64,000 nucleotides of DNA from Epiperipatus broadwayi (Eukaryota; Onychophora; Udeonychophora; Euonychophora; Peripatidae), in assembly GCA_028023455.1 (NCBI GenBank), contig JAQFVV010012529.1, positions 2,542,001 to 2,606,000 of the forward strand, in the 5' to 3' direction. Below are positions 23,891 to 34,383 of this stretch, piece after piece. A program made the position numbers and the translations under genes. The notes under the pieces were generated by a model. That model saw nothing but the letters and a program-made list of their open reading frames with translations. It was not told where the DNA came from and made no database searches. The stretch's first letter is position 1. Every line of letters begins with the position of its first letter.

Positions 23891-25234
23891 AATAATAAAT
23901 TTCCACTCTTACGTTATATTAAAAGTAATAGCACATTATTGGAATTCGACTTTCATCTTAGTAATTTCAATATTTTCAGTGCTTTATAATAGTAAGATTT
24001 TATGCAATAATGAAATTAAAATCATGATTTCCACATTTTATGTATACACACATTAAATTTTACAAGATTATAATGTAAATTTGTTCAAACATTGTGCATG
24101 TTAATTTTGCATTTTAAATCACATTCTGTTTTTGCTTTTTAAAAAAGAACATAATCAATTATTAATCATTTAGTGTCCACAAGTTTATTTTTAAAAGGTC
24201 AGTAATAGCAGTGGACACAATTAAAAATTAAAATCTGATTTTTAATTGTAATTGACAATTTAAAAATTACTTACGGACGACTTGAAATTAATGTGATGTA
24301 AAACGAAATTTGATTTTTATACGGAATTGAAAATTAAAGACAAAAATAAGAATTTAATTTTTAGTTGTTAGTTTTAATTACATTTTTCCCAGCAGTGGTG
24401 AATAAATGTCTTTTTATTATCATAAGTCTAAGTTCATAAACAATTAATAAAATCATCATCGTCGACAGACAACCATTAACACAACATGAGAGTGAACTTG
24501 GTGCTAGTTGTATTTCCTCTTGTGAGAATAATTGCTGAGATATTCTTGACTTCGTTTAAGGAGAAGCCAAATACATCACATCACATGAGAATCTGATTTT
24601 TTACTAGTTTGCAAATGAACGTCTTTTTGGGAAAATAGCGATAATAATTAAAATGTGTATAAAAAAATTTAAATTACTGTACTGTAAATTATGCATAAAA
24701 ATATATTATTTTGAATAAAATTAAATATTATAGTTAAAAAAAGTTCTGTCTTGTATCATTTTTTTTCAAATTTGAAATTGTTTATTAGTCATATTTTATT
24801 TCCTTATTTTTTTTTTGCACGAATTTTAAAGTAATTTTACGTTGGTGCTTTGCTTTTATGCGAATTTTGAAAAATCACAGACCACATCCCTCGTTTTTCA
24901 ATGTAAGTTACGTCTATTTTTGCGCGATTTCATTTGCGCGTGTTTTCTGAGGAACCTATCTATCATGTAAAATGACCCAGGTGTATATCCTATAATTAAA
25001 ATAATGTAATTATAAGCATTTTGAGTCACTGATTTATTGTGTCCAGTTGCATTCTTATGCCTAAATGAAATAAGGGAGTTAGGAGTTAAGAACATTACAA
25101 ATTTTGGTGCAGTCGCATAAGGAAAATTGATTCAGTCAAAGTTCCAGTATTGGTTCAGTTAGTGATTAAAATTGCTACAAGGGAAATTGATGGTCAAATT
25201 GTAATTTTGACAGTCAGCAACTATTGAAAAATAA

Positions 25235-26100
25235 ATGTTTACATTTGGACAGACCTGTATTTCAGAATTCAATATAAACAATGCTGCCAAATGGAAAGTC
25301 TATGTAACTCAAATTGAAATTTTTTTCAAATTAAACGGAATAGAGGACAATAAATGCAAGATAGCCACACTCTTATGCTTTTCAGGTAGAAAGATAATAG
25401 AAATAGCCAAAAGATTATGCGAATCTTCATTAACAGATGTTGTGCAATATGAGGGAATGATAAAAAAAATTAAATAACTATTTTAGTCCTCGCTCCTCTT
25501 GCCACATAGCTCTTTTAAAATTAAGAAATAGGAAGCAAATGAAGGGTGAGAAAATTAAAAATTATGTTGCAACCCTTAGAGAACTAGCAAAAAATTGAGA
25601 GTGTCGTGATTTTATCAATGAAATTGTAATTGATCAGTTTTTGTGGGTTACGATATGGCTATACAAGCTGATATTAGAGCATGCACATGTTTTTAAAAAT
25701 AAAACAGATAATAGCCTAAGTACATCAGTCTATATTATGACCAAATTATTAACCTGAAAAAATCAGTATATACAAAGAAAGATATTGCTGTGGGAAAGTG
25801 GGGCACAGAGAAAAAGATTGTAGGTGAAAAAGATTTTAAATGCAGGATTAAAGGCCATTTGTTGCGGGTATGTAGAAAAACTGATAATGGTGACAACCAT
25901 GGAAAAACCCAATTGCAGAAAAATAGGGGAGGCAAAATAGTCAATAGACAATTTATCAAAAATATGGAAGTGAAAGCAAATTATGGCAAAAGTACAAATC
26001 TGTAGTAAAAATATTAGCATGGAGATAGATAGTGGCCCAGGGATATCCATAATGTCTGAAAAAGATTGAAATACCCTAGTAGCTAATTATGCTAATATTC
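25235..26100 (+). pseudogene. Gypsy gag, zinc-knuckle and protease remnants
   Basis: The frame 25235-25477 begins MFTFGQTCISEFN and contains AAKWKVYVTQIEIFFKLNGI, like the capsid N-terminus of Mag-type gypsy elements. The homology runs on through stops to about 25690 (KIKNYVATLRELAK). A weakened CCHC knuckle (CRIKGHLLRVC) lies at about 25840-25880. The retropepsin box appears as MEIDSGPGISIMSEKD at about 26019-26066, with DSG in place of the common DTG. Reading frames are interrupted, so no gag-pol protein could be made from this copy. Confidence 0.75.
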
Positions 26101-26265
26101 CAATAGAAAAGGTAAACACATTAAGGCTAAATATGGTAGTTGGAATATACTTAAATTACTAGGTCAAGTAAAATCACTATAAAATATCATGCAAAAATAA
26201 GTAACCTACTGTTATATATTGTAAAAGCAAATGTTAACCCTATAATTGATAGAAAATGGGTCACT

Positions 26266-27060
26266 GTGATAGGAATTCACATCAATATTATGGAAAAAAA
26301 TTTGCTGGAACAGGAAATTCAGAAATATTCAGATTTGTTTAGTAATAAATTAGGTTCAATATTAACCAGCTCAGTAGTGATTGAACTACTTGAAAATGCA
26401 TATCCAGTCGTTTGTAATTCATGCAAAATCCCATTCAGTCAAAAAAATAAAATAGAGGAGAAAATTCAGGGATTGGTTAATAAAGGTATATGGATGCCAA
26501 TAGAAATGTCAGATTGAGCTGGCCCATAGTGATAACAACAAAACCTAATGGGAAAATCCGGATATGTGGTGGTTATAGAGTAACGGTAAACAAATATTTA
26601 AACAAGGGGGTGTATTCAGTGCCAAATGTGAAAAGTATTAGTCAGTCTTCAAAAAGCCTCTCATTTCACAAAACTAGACCTTAATTTTACTTTGCATCAA
26701 ATACCATTTACAAATATAACAGCAGAATTATTAAGCTTAATGACTTACTATATAATCAACTACTCTTCAGGATTACTACAGCACCAAATATTTTTCAAGC
26801 AAAAATTGATACTACACAGTGTTAGATGATCAACATTCTTATTTCAGTTTTTCCCAAAGGAAGTGTTATATCAAAGACTGTTTAAAGTATGCAACCAATT
26901 GGAGATTTCAGTGTCAAATTAAAGGCACAGAAAAGTGTATGGAACACAAAGAAATTGCAGTTCTTAGGATATGTAATCTCAAATGAGGTAAACATCCATT
27001 GCCTGAGAAAGTGCGAGCTGTATAAAGTGTGATCAAATCCAGAAAGAATTTCCAGGCATA
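26266..27060 (+). pseudogene. Gypsy reverse transcriptase remnant
   Basis: The frame 26266-26517 gives the region before RT (QKYSDLFSNKLG). The next frame holds PIVITTKPNGKIRICGGYRV, a clear Ty3/gypsy RT motif, followed by KLDLNFTLHQIPF (about 26674-26712) and the thumb-like KLQFLGYVIS (about 26950). The catalytic YxDD box is not found: a segment around 26830-26860 appears lost. Stops and frameshifts confirm it is dead. Confidence 0.78.
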
Positions 27061-27133
27061 TTTAGGTCTGATAAATTATTTTTGAGCCTTTTCTGCAGAA
27101 TAAGGTGAAAATAGCAAAACCATTATACGAATT

Positions 27134-27370
27134 CACATCACTTGATCACCATTTCTTATGCTTAACTGTTATTAAAACAAGCAAAACTCTTCATACAATA
27201 GTGTCACTCAGTGCAAGCCAGAGAGTAATCAATGGATGCCAGGCTTGTTAGAAACTAGTCGGAGGATATTGGATGAGTAGGCACTAGATAGGGATTTTAT
27301 GCACAAGCCTTCTGGCATTCATTGATTACTCTGGCTTGCTTTGAATGACACTACTATATGGAAAGTTTTG
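27134..27370. mobile_element. Hairpin element copy 1 with 13-bp target duplication
   Basis: 237 bp flanked by CATTATACGAATT (27121-27133) and CATTGTATGAATT (27371-27383), 11 of 13 identical. The duplicated host codons are visible: the gypsy protein reads PLYEF before and LYELL after. The inside folds back on itself: TTAAAACAAGCAAAACTCTT and further arm sequence (AGAGTAATCAATG) pair with the right half (CATTGATTACTCT, GGAAAGTTTTG), leaving a loop of about 60 bases with GGATGAGTAGGCACTAGATA. It has no coding capacity. A second copy is at 38863-39085. Confidence 0.8.
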
Positions 27371-27499
27371 CATTGTATGAATTATTAAAGAAAAATCAGA
27401 AAATAGAGTTGGTTACAAATTCATGAAGAAGCATTCATATGAACAAAAGTCCTTCTTCTATCACCCAAAAAATTGCTTCCATTTCGATAATAATCTGAA

Positions 27500-27870
27500 A
27501 GTACCATTAATGACTGATGCTTCAGAATAGGGTATGGGAATAGTTATATTCTATCTCCATTACAATGGAGAATGACTTTTAGCTTACACATCCAGAACCC
27601 TTTCAAAAGCTGAGAGAAACTATAGCCAGATCTATAATGAGGCTTTGGTTATTATGTTTAGTTTAAAAAAGTTTCATTAGTATCTTTTTGGTCAGTCTTT
27701 TCATATAGTCATTGATCACAAACCATTGTTAGGAATATTAGTGAGTGATAAACTAGCTCTAGATCTTTTGATCCCATGTATGTTGAGATCAAGAAATATA
27801 CTATCAGCATATTATTATTAGCTGATATATAGGAAAGGAAAAGAAATTTCACATGCCATTGCAATGTCTA
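27500..27870 (+). pseudogene. Gypsy RNase H remnant
   Basis: The segment reads PLMTDASE, then a stop, then GMGIVIFYLHYNGE, LLAYTSRTLSKAERNYSQIY, EALVIMFSLKKFH and IVIDHKPLLGI, which are the hallmark RNase H blocks of Ty3/gypsy pol (TDAS, SRTLSKAE, DHKPL). In-frame stops break it. Confidence 0.82.
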
Positions 27871-28099
27871 GAAAATGAGGTAAAGGTGAACCACACAGTA
27901 ATGAAACAGAAATAAATTATATATATGTTGTGGTTCAGAAATTCTAAATAGCAATATAGTTGCAAGTTGGACAAGGTCCAATAAAGATTATCAGCTACTT
28001 ATAAGTTGGATAAGTAAAGGTTGGCCAACTAAGAAATTTCAATGCAGTGTTCCTTCTTTTTGGATGAATTGGGAAAACCTATCCATCAATAAAGTTTGT

Positions 28100-29275
28100 G
28101 TTTTGATGAGCAATAAAGTTGTCATACCACCTGAGGGTAGACAAAGAGTCTTAAAAGTTATTACATAAATGATGTCATGGTATTGTATGCGCAAAAGCAC
28201 TAGCACATAGTTATGTCTGGTGGCCTCAATAGTAGATGTATGTCATTCGGAAATGAATATACAAATTAAGACATATGTAGCATTGCCTAAATCAATTAAG
28301 TCTTCACAAATATTCCATTTGGAACATGCAGGACCCATCAATGGAAAGATACTTATTATACTTATCGATGCATATTCTAAATAAGCAGAGTATCACATTG
28401 TAAAAAATATGAATGAGAGAAACAATACAGAACTGGATTGAAATATTTTCATGTCATGGATTACTAGAAGTAATGTAATGGCACAGGTGTTACTGCACAA
28501 GCAGTGGAGGGCTAATTCATAAGTAGAGACATCAAACAAATCTGAGTGTGAGAGAAACAATTCAGAACCTGAACAAAATATTTTCATGTCATGGATTACC
28601 AGAAGTAATTGTTTTTGATGATGGCACAGGTTTTACTGCACAAACAATGGAAGACTATTTCATAAATAGAGACTTCAAGCAAATCTGTACAGCTCCTTAT
28701 CATCCTGAATCAAATGGATTAGCAGAAAATGCAGTTCAGCAAATAAAAAGGTTCTTAAGAAAATTAATAATGCCAATATGCATATGCTTTGTATGTCACA
28801 ATGTTGCATCAATATTCCATAGGAAAATCTCCAGCAGAATTACTGATGAGCAGAAAATTGTGAACTAAATTATCAATGCTAATTCCAAAACTGGATGAGC
28901 ATTTGAAATATGGTGATAAAGCAATAGGAAATAGGTTAGAAAGTTTAGGTACAGGACTTGGATAGAAGGGATAATTACAGGTAATTATCCAAGCAAATAA
29001 CAACAAGATAATGGCACAGAGTATTGAAATCATTTGAAGCAAGAAATAGAAGACCCAAAAGTAAAAATAAAAGCTAACAGTAAAACAAATAATTCTGGTG
29101 AAAAACAAGAAGTAGTTTAATTAGCACTGGAAAATGCAATTACAATGAATGAAAATCATAGTGAACCAGAGAAGATGAAATTTGATGAAATGGTTGAAAT
29201 TCAGCAAGAAGTACCAGCAGAACAAACAGAAATTCAGCCACAGGTGGAATATAGGTTACTGAGACCTCAAAGATA
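28100..29275 (+). pseudogene. Gypsy integrase and pol C-terminal remnant with internal duplication
   Basis: HAGPINGKILIILIDAYSK (about 28320-28380) matches the first catalytic Asp region of the integrase. The frame 28548-28868 holds FDDGTGFTAQTMEDYF and TAPYHPESNGLAENAVQQIK, the second Asp and catalytic Glu blocks. A 135-bp part is duplicated in tandem at 28415-28549 and 28550-28686. The pol end reads QVEYRLLRPQR before a stop at about 29273. Frames are broken between blocks. Confidence 0.8.
28415..28686 (+). repeat. 135-bp tandem duplication within the integrase region
   Basis: Both units begin GAGAGAAACAAT(A/T)CAGAAC and share ATTTTCATGTCATGGATTAC, GGCACAGGT(G/T)TTACTGCACAA and CAAATCTG in order. 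The left unit has lost bases (GTAATGTAATGG against GTAATTGTTTTTGATGATGG), the right one keeps the open frame, so they have diverged since duplication. Confidence 0.82.
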
Positions 29276-30045
29276 AAGACTGGAGAAATTAGAAAAATAT
29301 ATATAACGAAAAATATATATAACATAAAGTAACCTATTTCTGGAGTAAGGGAAGGGATAAAATATATATTGTAACAATGTATACATGGTACATAAGTATG
29401 CATATATATACATATTATTAATAAAATAAGAAAATTATTCATTTTTTTTTTGTTTTGGTAAAAGGTTAAATAAAAAGAAAAAAGAAAAATCTTGGGAATT
29501 AAATTAAAATACTAATTCCTTTTCTTTTGTGTATTAAAATTTAACATACAATTCATCTCCAACTTAATTTATTCAAAAAGGTATGTTACATAGTTAAAAA
29601 GAACAAGAAAATCAGATGATACAAGGTAGAAGAGGTTAATATTGTTACACATGCTTTGTTAATAATGAGTGTTCTTGTATTACAAAGTCTTTAAATTGTT
29701 GTAAGAAGTACAAGCATGCAGAGTGGTCAAGATTGCTTTGATAGTATGAGTTAGATGTATTAAAGTTTTAATGGGTGGGAGCATTATTGGGTTCAGTGAT
29801 TTAAACATAACTTGATTTGTTTAGGGGATGAGATAGCATGTGTGTTGCTATTGCTGTCAATTATGTTGTTGAAAAGAGAGACCATGTGTCATTGAAAGTT
29901 TTGATTGTGGAAAAGAGCTCATCTCGCTTTTTAATTTCTTTGATTAGATATATGAATAGGAAACTTGGCTTTGGTTGTGGCAATTGAATTAGCATTTTAC
30001 ATCTGACTATCCAAAGCATATACAGGATGAATAAAGAAATTCTGA

Positions 30046-31640
30046 TTATTGAATTAAGTGCCAGACTACATTGCTTTGTCTAGTGATAATAATGAGCTCA
30101 CTATTAATTGAGACTATGATCAATTGATTCATATCCCATTGAGCACAGGGTGCAGATTGGATTGATTTTATTATATCTACTTTTGAAATGCAGGAAAGAA
30201 TTGGTGGGTAGGGCAGGCAGGTTAATTTTGACAGTGAAATCAAAGAATTTTTGCCTCAAGGCTGCATCTTTTGAGGAGATGTAATAATTTATGATTATTA
30301 ATCTTAAGGCTGGTTGATAAATTTTGTTGATTTGGATGGATGTTAAAAGCTTCTCATAGCTTGATTTTCTGATCAAAGATGGACTGTGTAATGAGTTGAT
30401 GTTGCTCTAGATGACGGATTAAAGCCAATATCCAGGATTTGGGATAAGGAGGAGGCTGGTCAGTTGGGACCACCTTACTTATAATATCGTGATACACAGA
30501 GGCATGGGTGAGGTTATAAGGTGTGTTAAATGTTTTCTGTAGGATGATAGCTTGGATAGAATGGAAAGACAGACGACTGAGTTTCCTGGGGCATTGGAGT
30601 CATATAAGCCTTACCGCAACAGTTCGACCTTTCCGGAGTAGTCTGGAGCATTAACTATTGATTTTGTTTTGGAAATTTTTTGGTGTATTTAATGAAGGGG
30701 GCATAGTATGATATTCTGGGCATGACATATCATATTAAGAAGACCAACCTTCCTGAAGGGTGACAGATAGACTTTGGAGAGTGAGCTAGTGATATTTTGA
30801 GTGATTTGTATGATCCCTTCCTGAATGTCTTTCACCATGGCTGTAGTTGATTTGAAAACTGGGAATCCCAAGAATTTTTGGGGAAGACTGAATTAATTCG
30901 TTTATCAGATTTGTTTTGCCAGATGGCAGATTTGTCAAGTTTCATTTTTAAGATAAAAATTGGCAGAATATCTCTGAATGATTGACATTAGCCGAGGAAT
31001 GAACTTGGCATTGGGGAGTATGACCATAATATCATCAATATAAGCAAAAAAGTTTATTTGTTGATTTAGAAATGGAACAAACACACCAGGGAGGTTTTTT
31101 TCTATGTCCACCAGCAGAGGGTTAATGTATGCAGTGAAAAGAAGAGAGCTGGTTTGAAACCAGGTGTAATCTTCCAATCCAGAGAAATAAAATTTCTGTT
31201 ATTAAGGAGATTGCCAATTATCTGTATTATTGCACACGGAAAGTCATACTCCGCCAGAGTATCTAGAAGAATGTCTACCCTGACCAAGTCAAATGCTGCA
31301 GCAATATCAAGTTGGATGGCAATTGGTTTAGACTTGTGTTGATTTCTGATAAAATCTATTAGCTGTAACTTTATTCATGGTGTGCTTATGAATGAGAGGC
31401 TGTATTCAATTCTTAAATCACCGATTCCATAATTTTTAATTATTAAAGGTGACATGGATATGGGCTGAATGCTTGATAAATCTGTGATTGGCTTGGCCTT
31501 TTTAAGAAAGGGCACAAGAGCTATTGGATATAAATTTGGAATGAATCTCTTTTGTGTAGCTAAATGATCAATCATTTTGAATATAACTGGCAATGTAAGT
31601 GTGCTTAGATGAGAAAGAAGAAATTTGGATATGCCATGCA
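30046..31640 (-). pseudogene. LINE reverse transcriptase and 3' remnant
   Basis: RT blocks in order on the minus strand: PNLYPIALVPFLKKAKPITD with QPISMSPLIIKNYG (31593-31375), VRVDILLDTLAEYDFPCAII (31287-31230), and FAYIDDIMVILPNAKFIPRL (about 31055-30995), where YIDD is the catalytic box. Downstream NPICTLCSMGYESIDHSL (about 30180-30120) resembles the Cys-rich motif near the C-terminus of many LINE proteins. It is broken into short frames. Confidence 0.75.
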
Positions 31641-32039
31641 GACCTGGATATATGCCACATGAGAGAGAAAGGAAAGCTTATCTTGTATTGATGCCACAGA
31701 GATATCATGTTGTCCCAGAATCACCGCCAGAAGCCAGTTTTGATGTTGTGGAGCACATCCAGCCTACCTAACTTGACAGAAATGGTCACTAATGATTTGC
31801 ATCATTGGAGGCTCAATAAAGGAGTTTCCATTTGTGTTTATTGAAGAGGGTGTTAATTGTTTTTTTATTCGTTTCAAAAGCCCATCGAAGATAGGCTCAA
31901 AGTCCAACAATGATGATAAGGAAGGTATGACTTGTCTCCCCTGATGGATATGTACTAATGCCAATGACTTCTGTTTGATTTTATAGAGATTCTTCAATGC
32001 AATTATTTTTTGAGGATCGGCTATCTCTGCTGTATTGTT

Positions 32040-32880
32040 ATAATTTGTGCAGCAGGCTGTTAGGGCCCTTAATATTTCTGAAATAATGATTCAGAACAGA
32101 CTGCAGAATTCCAATAAAGACAGATCAGCTCTCTTCTGCTGGAAGGGCCAAGATATTGATTTTCTGAAAGAGTATGTAACCTCTGATACTATGGCCTCCG
32201 TCATGTTGGATTTCCCAACCATGCACATGGTTTTGTTGTGACTGATTGGTGTTAGAGGCATCTTGTTGGAATTAAGATCAACAATTAATGCAAGGCAGTC
32301 AGAGAAGGGAGCAGAAACAAGGACTACATGGATGTCAAAGTGAAAGTCTGGTGTGTAAAACATCAGATCAATTAGAGATCTTTTATTCCTAGTATAAAAG
32401 GAGAAGGCATCGGGAGGAAAGAAGCCCTCTCCATATAGAAATGGGCGATGTATTAAGTGAAGGAAACTTATTGAAGTCACTGTAGGAGATATTGAAGTCT
32501 CCAAAAAGTATAGCAGGAGTGGATTGGTTACTGCGGATTGAGTTTAATATTTGGATTATCTTGTGGTATGCAGAAGCATTCTTATGTGTATAGACATAAG
32601 CAAATATGATTGGGTAGCCCCAGTAATTGACTTCTATGATAATAATATTAGGATTGACAAGTAGTATATTAAAACTTGAAGGTGGGAGACATTTGTTGAT
32701 TAATATGCCAACTCCACCGGCGGCAGATGAGCCAATTGAGAATTTGATATATCCAAGAGATGAAAGGATTGATAATATATTGGAGTCTCGCCCATGAGTA
32801 ATATGTGAGGGAGTTCAGCGGGAACCAATTCTTAATGTCATGCGCTCTGGTTAAGGAATTGATTCCACAAATATTCATGC
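32040..32880 (-). pseudogene. LINE endonuclease (APE-type) remnant
   Basis: The start MNICGINSLTRAHDIKNWF (32878) resembles the first endonuclease strand and helix. The later frame 32504-32091 carries NKRSLIDLMFYTPDF and VVLVSAPFSDCLALIVDL, equivalent to the SxIDh and SDH region, with the His replaced here by Cys. Frames are shifted between the two parts. Confidence 0.65.
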
Positions 32881-33145
32881 CAGCTATCCTGAATCATCAG
32901 CTACACTGGATTCAATGAAGGAAGTCTGACAGTCATTAGGGTTGCAGAGGCCTGGATTTTTGAGCTCATTAGAACAAATTTGAGATGAGTTGGGTGATAT
33001 CAGTGATGACTCTCCAAGGAAATATTTGGTTCAGAGATTACCTGATGCTTAGATAAGGTGCCTTCAGTAGAAGCTAAGTAGCTGGTGTGAACAACATCCA
33101 TAGTTCTCCTTTTCTTTTCTAATGAGTTATGATGTTAATATCTAG

Positions 33146-34130
33146 TTACAGGTATTGATGATTAGAGGGGGAATACAGACTAAGAGAAATCAAGTCTCTA
33201 TCCTCTTCAGAACTGGACTTATTAATAATAGTTGATTTCCTTTTATTAATCTTCCCAGGACTTTGATGGGAAGTGAAAACTGTGTCTTGGATGTTTGATT
33301 GATTAATTTTGGAATTGTTTGTCTTTTTGAATTTTTTTGATATTTGAGATTTTTTTTCAGGGGATGGCAGAGATTGAGTGCCATTGGTGCTGTAGTCAGT
33401 AAGGCTATGTATTTGGGTTGTTGTTTGTTGTATGAGTTGACTGTCAAGCTGAGAATTTTGAGGCTTGGTGTTGGGAGCTAAAACATTTATCAGGTCCATA
33501 GTCACTGATGTTTTGAAGTTTGTTGGCTGTTGAGTGTTCATATTTGTTTTGATTACTTGGTAGATGTTTTTATGTGTTAATAGCATTATTTTCAGATTCA
33601 AGTTGATGTGTGATGATGATGTCATTGGTGATTTCAATTGGCATTGTTAGTGAACATCTAGGATTGATTTTTGGTGTGTTAGAAAGTTGAAGTTGTTTTC
33701 CATTTATATAGATGCTATGTTCATTTGAATCAATACTTGTAGACATGGTTGCCATTGTGCATAAGGTTATCATCTAAGCCATAACACAAAGGTCTACAAT
33801 TATTCATTGCATCTGACACATTGATGTTAGTTGAGATGTCATCACCTTGGTGTGATTTGTTTTTCCTGGTGCCACACTTGTCACAAATTTTAAGTGGACA
33901 GTTTTTGATAAGGTGTATATGCTGAAGACAATGAAAGCATTGTGGCTGCACACCACAAAAAGATAAAACTATTGGAGATCCTCTGGCTGAGATGACCATA
34001 GGAATGTCAGTGGGAAAGATTTTTTTTTAAGTGTGAGTGCAAAGATAACTGTGTTTGAAAATATCTGATCATTTAAGTAAGGATTAATTAAATGATGTGG
34101 TGGGTCTGCTCATATCAATATGAGAATATT
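33146..34130 (-). pseudogene. LINE ORF1, gag-like zinc-knuckle protein remnant
   Basis: QCFHCLQHIHLIKNCPLKIC (about 33940-33880) is a CX2CX4HX4C zinc knuckle followed by a second one (CDKCGTRKNKSHQ) and a decayed third, the usual nucleic-acid-binding end of ORF1 in I/Jockey-type LINEs. The C-terminal part (33637-33146) is Ser/Thr/Asn/Gln-rich without motifs. A 26-bp repeat at 34096-34121 and 34154-34179 flanks the 5' side of ORF1. Confidence 0.68.
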
Positions 34131-34179
34131 AAAAAATTGTTTTTAACCCCCGGTGTGGTGGGTCTGCTCATATCAATAT
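34096..34179. repeat. 26-bp perfect direct repeat near the LINE/LTR junction
   Basis: TGTGGTGGGTCTGCTCATAT plus CAATAT occurs at 34096-34121 and 34154-34179, separated by 32 bases containing a C-run. It sits where the LINE 5' end meets the gypsy LTR remnant. Confidence 0.88.
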
Positions 34180-34383
34180 AGCAGAGAACCAAACCAGCAA
34201 GAGAACGATAATTATTTTTAACTTGAATGATGTTTATATTCTATAATTAAAATAGTGCAATTATAAGCATTTTGATTCGCTGGTGTATTGTGTCCTCCAT
34301 TATACTATGAAAATTAATGCATTCTTACTCCTAAATAAAATAGGGTTTTTCTTATAAGGGAATTAGGAGCTAAGAACATTGCA

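Larger units (their letters stand above)
20908..24987. mobile_element. Candidate TIR DNA element (TA target) inserted in a gypsy LTR
   Basis: A perfect 14-bp inverted repeat, TATACACCTGGGTC, stands at 20908-20921 with its reverse complement at 24974-24987. CGCG-rich subterminal sequence lies inside both ends, which is unusual in this AT-rich DNA. The outside flanks join into a sequence found uninterrupted at 34.2 kb (TTGAATGATGTTTATATTCTATAATT), with TA repeated at the junction, so an unoccupied version of the site is present. TA targets are typical of Tc1/mariner-type and related elements, but no transposase frame is left. The Penelope-like element at 21.1-23.9 kb lies inside it. The 23.9-24.97 kb part is AT-rich and non-coding. 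Confidence 0.55.
29640..34180 (-). mobile_element. I/Jockey-group LINE with gag-like ORF1, decayed, inside the gypsy element
   Basis: Read on the minus strand it has ORF1 with CCHC knuckles (33999-33146), an APE-type endonuclease (about 32880-32040), reverse transcriptase (about 31640-30940) and a C-terminal Cys motif (about 30170). A gag-like ORF1 with zinc knuckles plus EN/RT is the plan of I, Jockey and R1-type LINEs; the exact clade is not determined. Many stops and frameshifts show an old insertion. The boundaries are approximate: the right end falls just inside the gypsy LTR remnant, and the left end within the gypsy 3' region. Confidence 0.72.
24985..34383 (+). mobile_element. Ty3/gypsy (Mag-like) LTR retrotransposon, decayed and interrupted
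   Basis: A 5' LTR remnant ends in AACATTACA at 25099 and is followed by a primer-binding-site-like TGGTGCAGTCGCATAAGG at 25105-25122. A matching LTR piece ends in AACATTGCA at 34383; both share CTATAATTAAAAT, AATTATAAGCATTTTGA, ATTGTGTCC and TTAGGAG in order. Between them run gag, a zinc-knuckle remnant, protease, RT, RNase H and integrase remnants in the usual gypsy order up to about 29275. Every domain has stops or frameshifts. The 3' part is split by an opposite-strand LINE (about 29.6-34.2 kb) and pol by a hairpin element at 27134-27370. Confidence 0.82.

Noticed and set aside
28840-28860. CTGATGAGCAGAAAA as a hammerhead-ribozyme core
   Set aside because: No matching stems; the bases are part of gypsy pol coding sequence.
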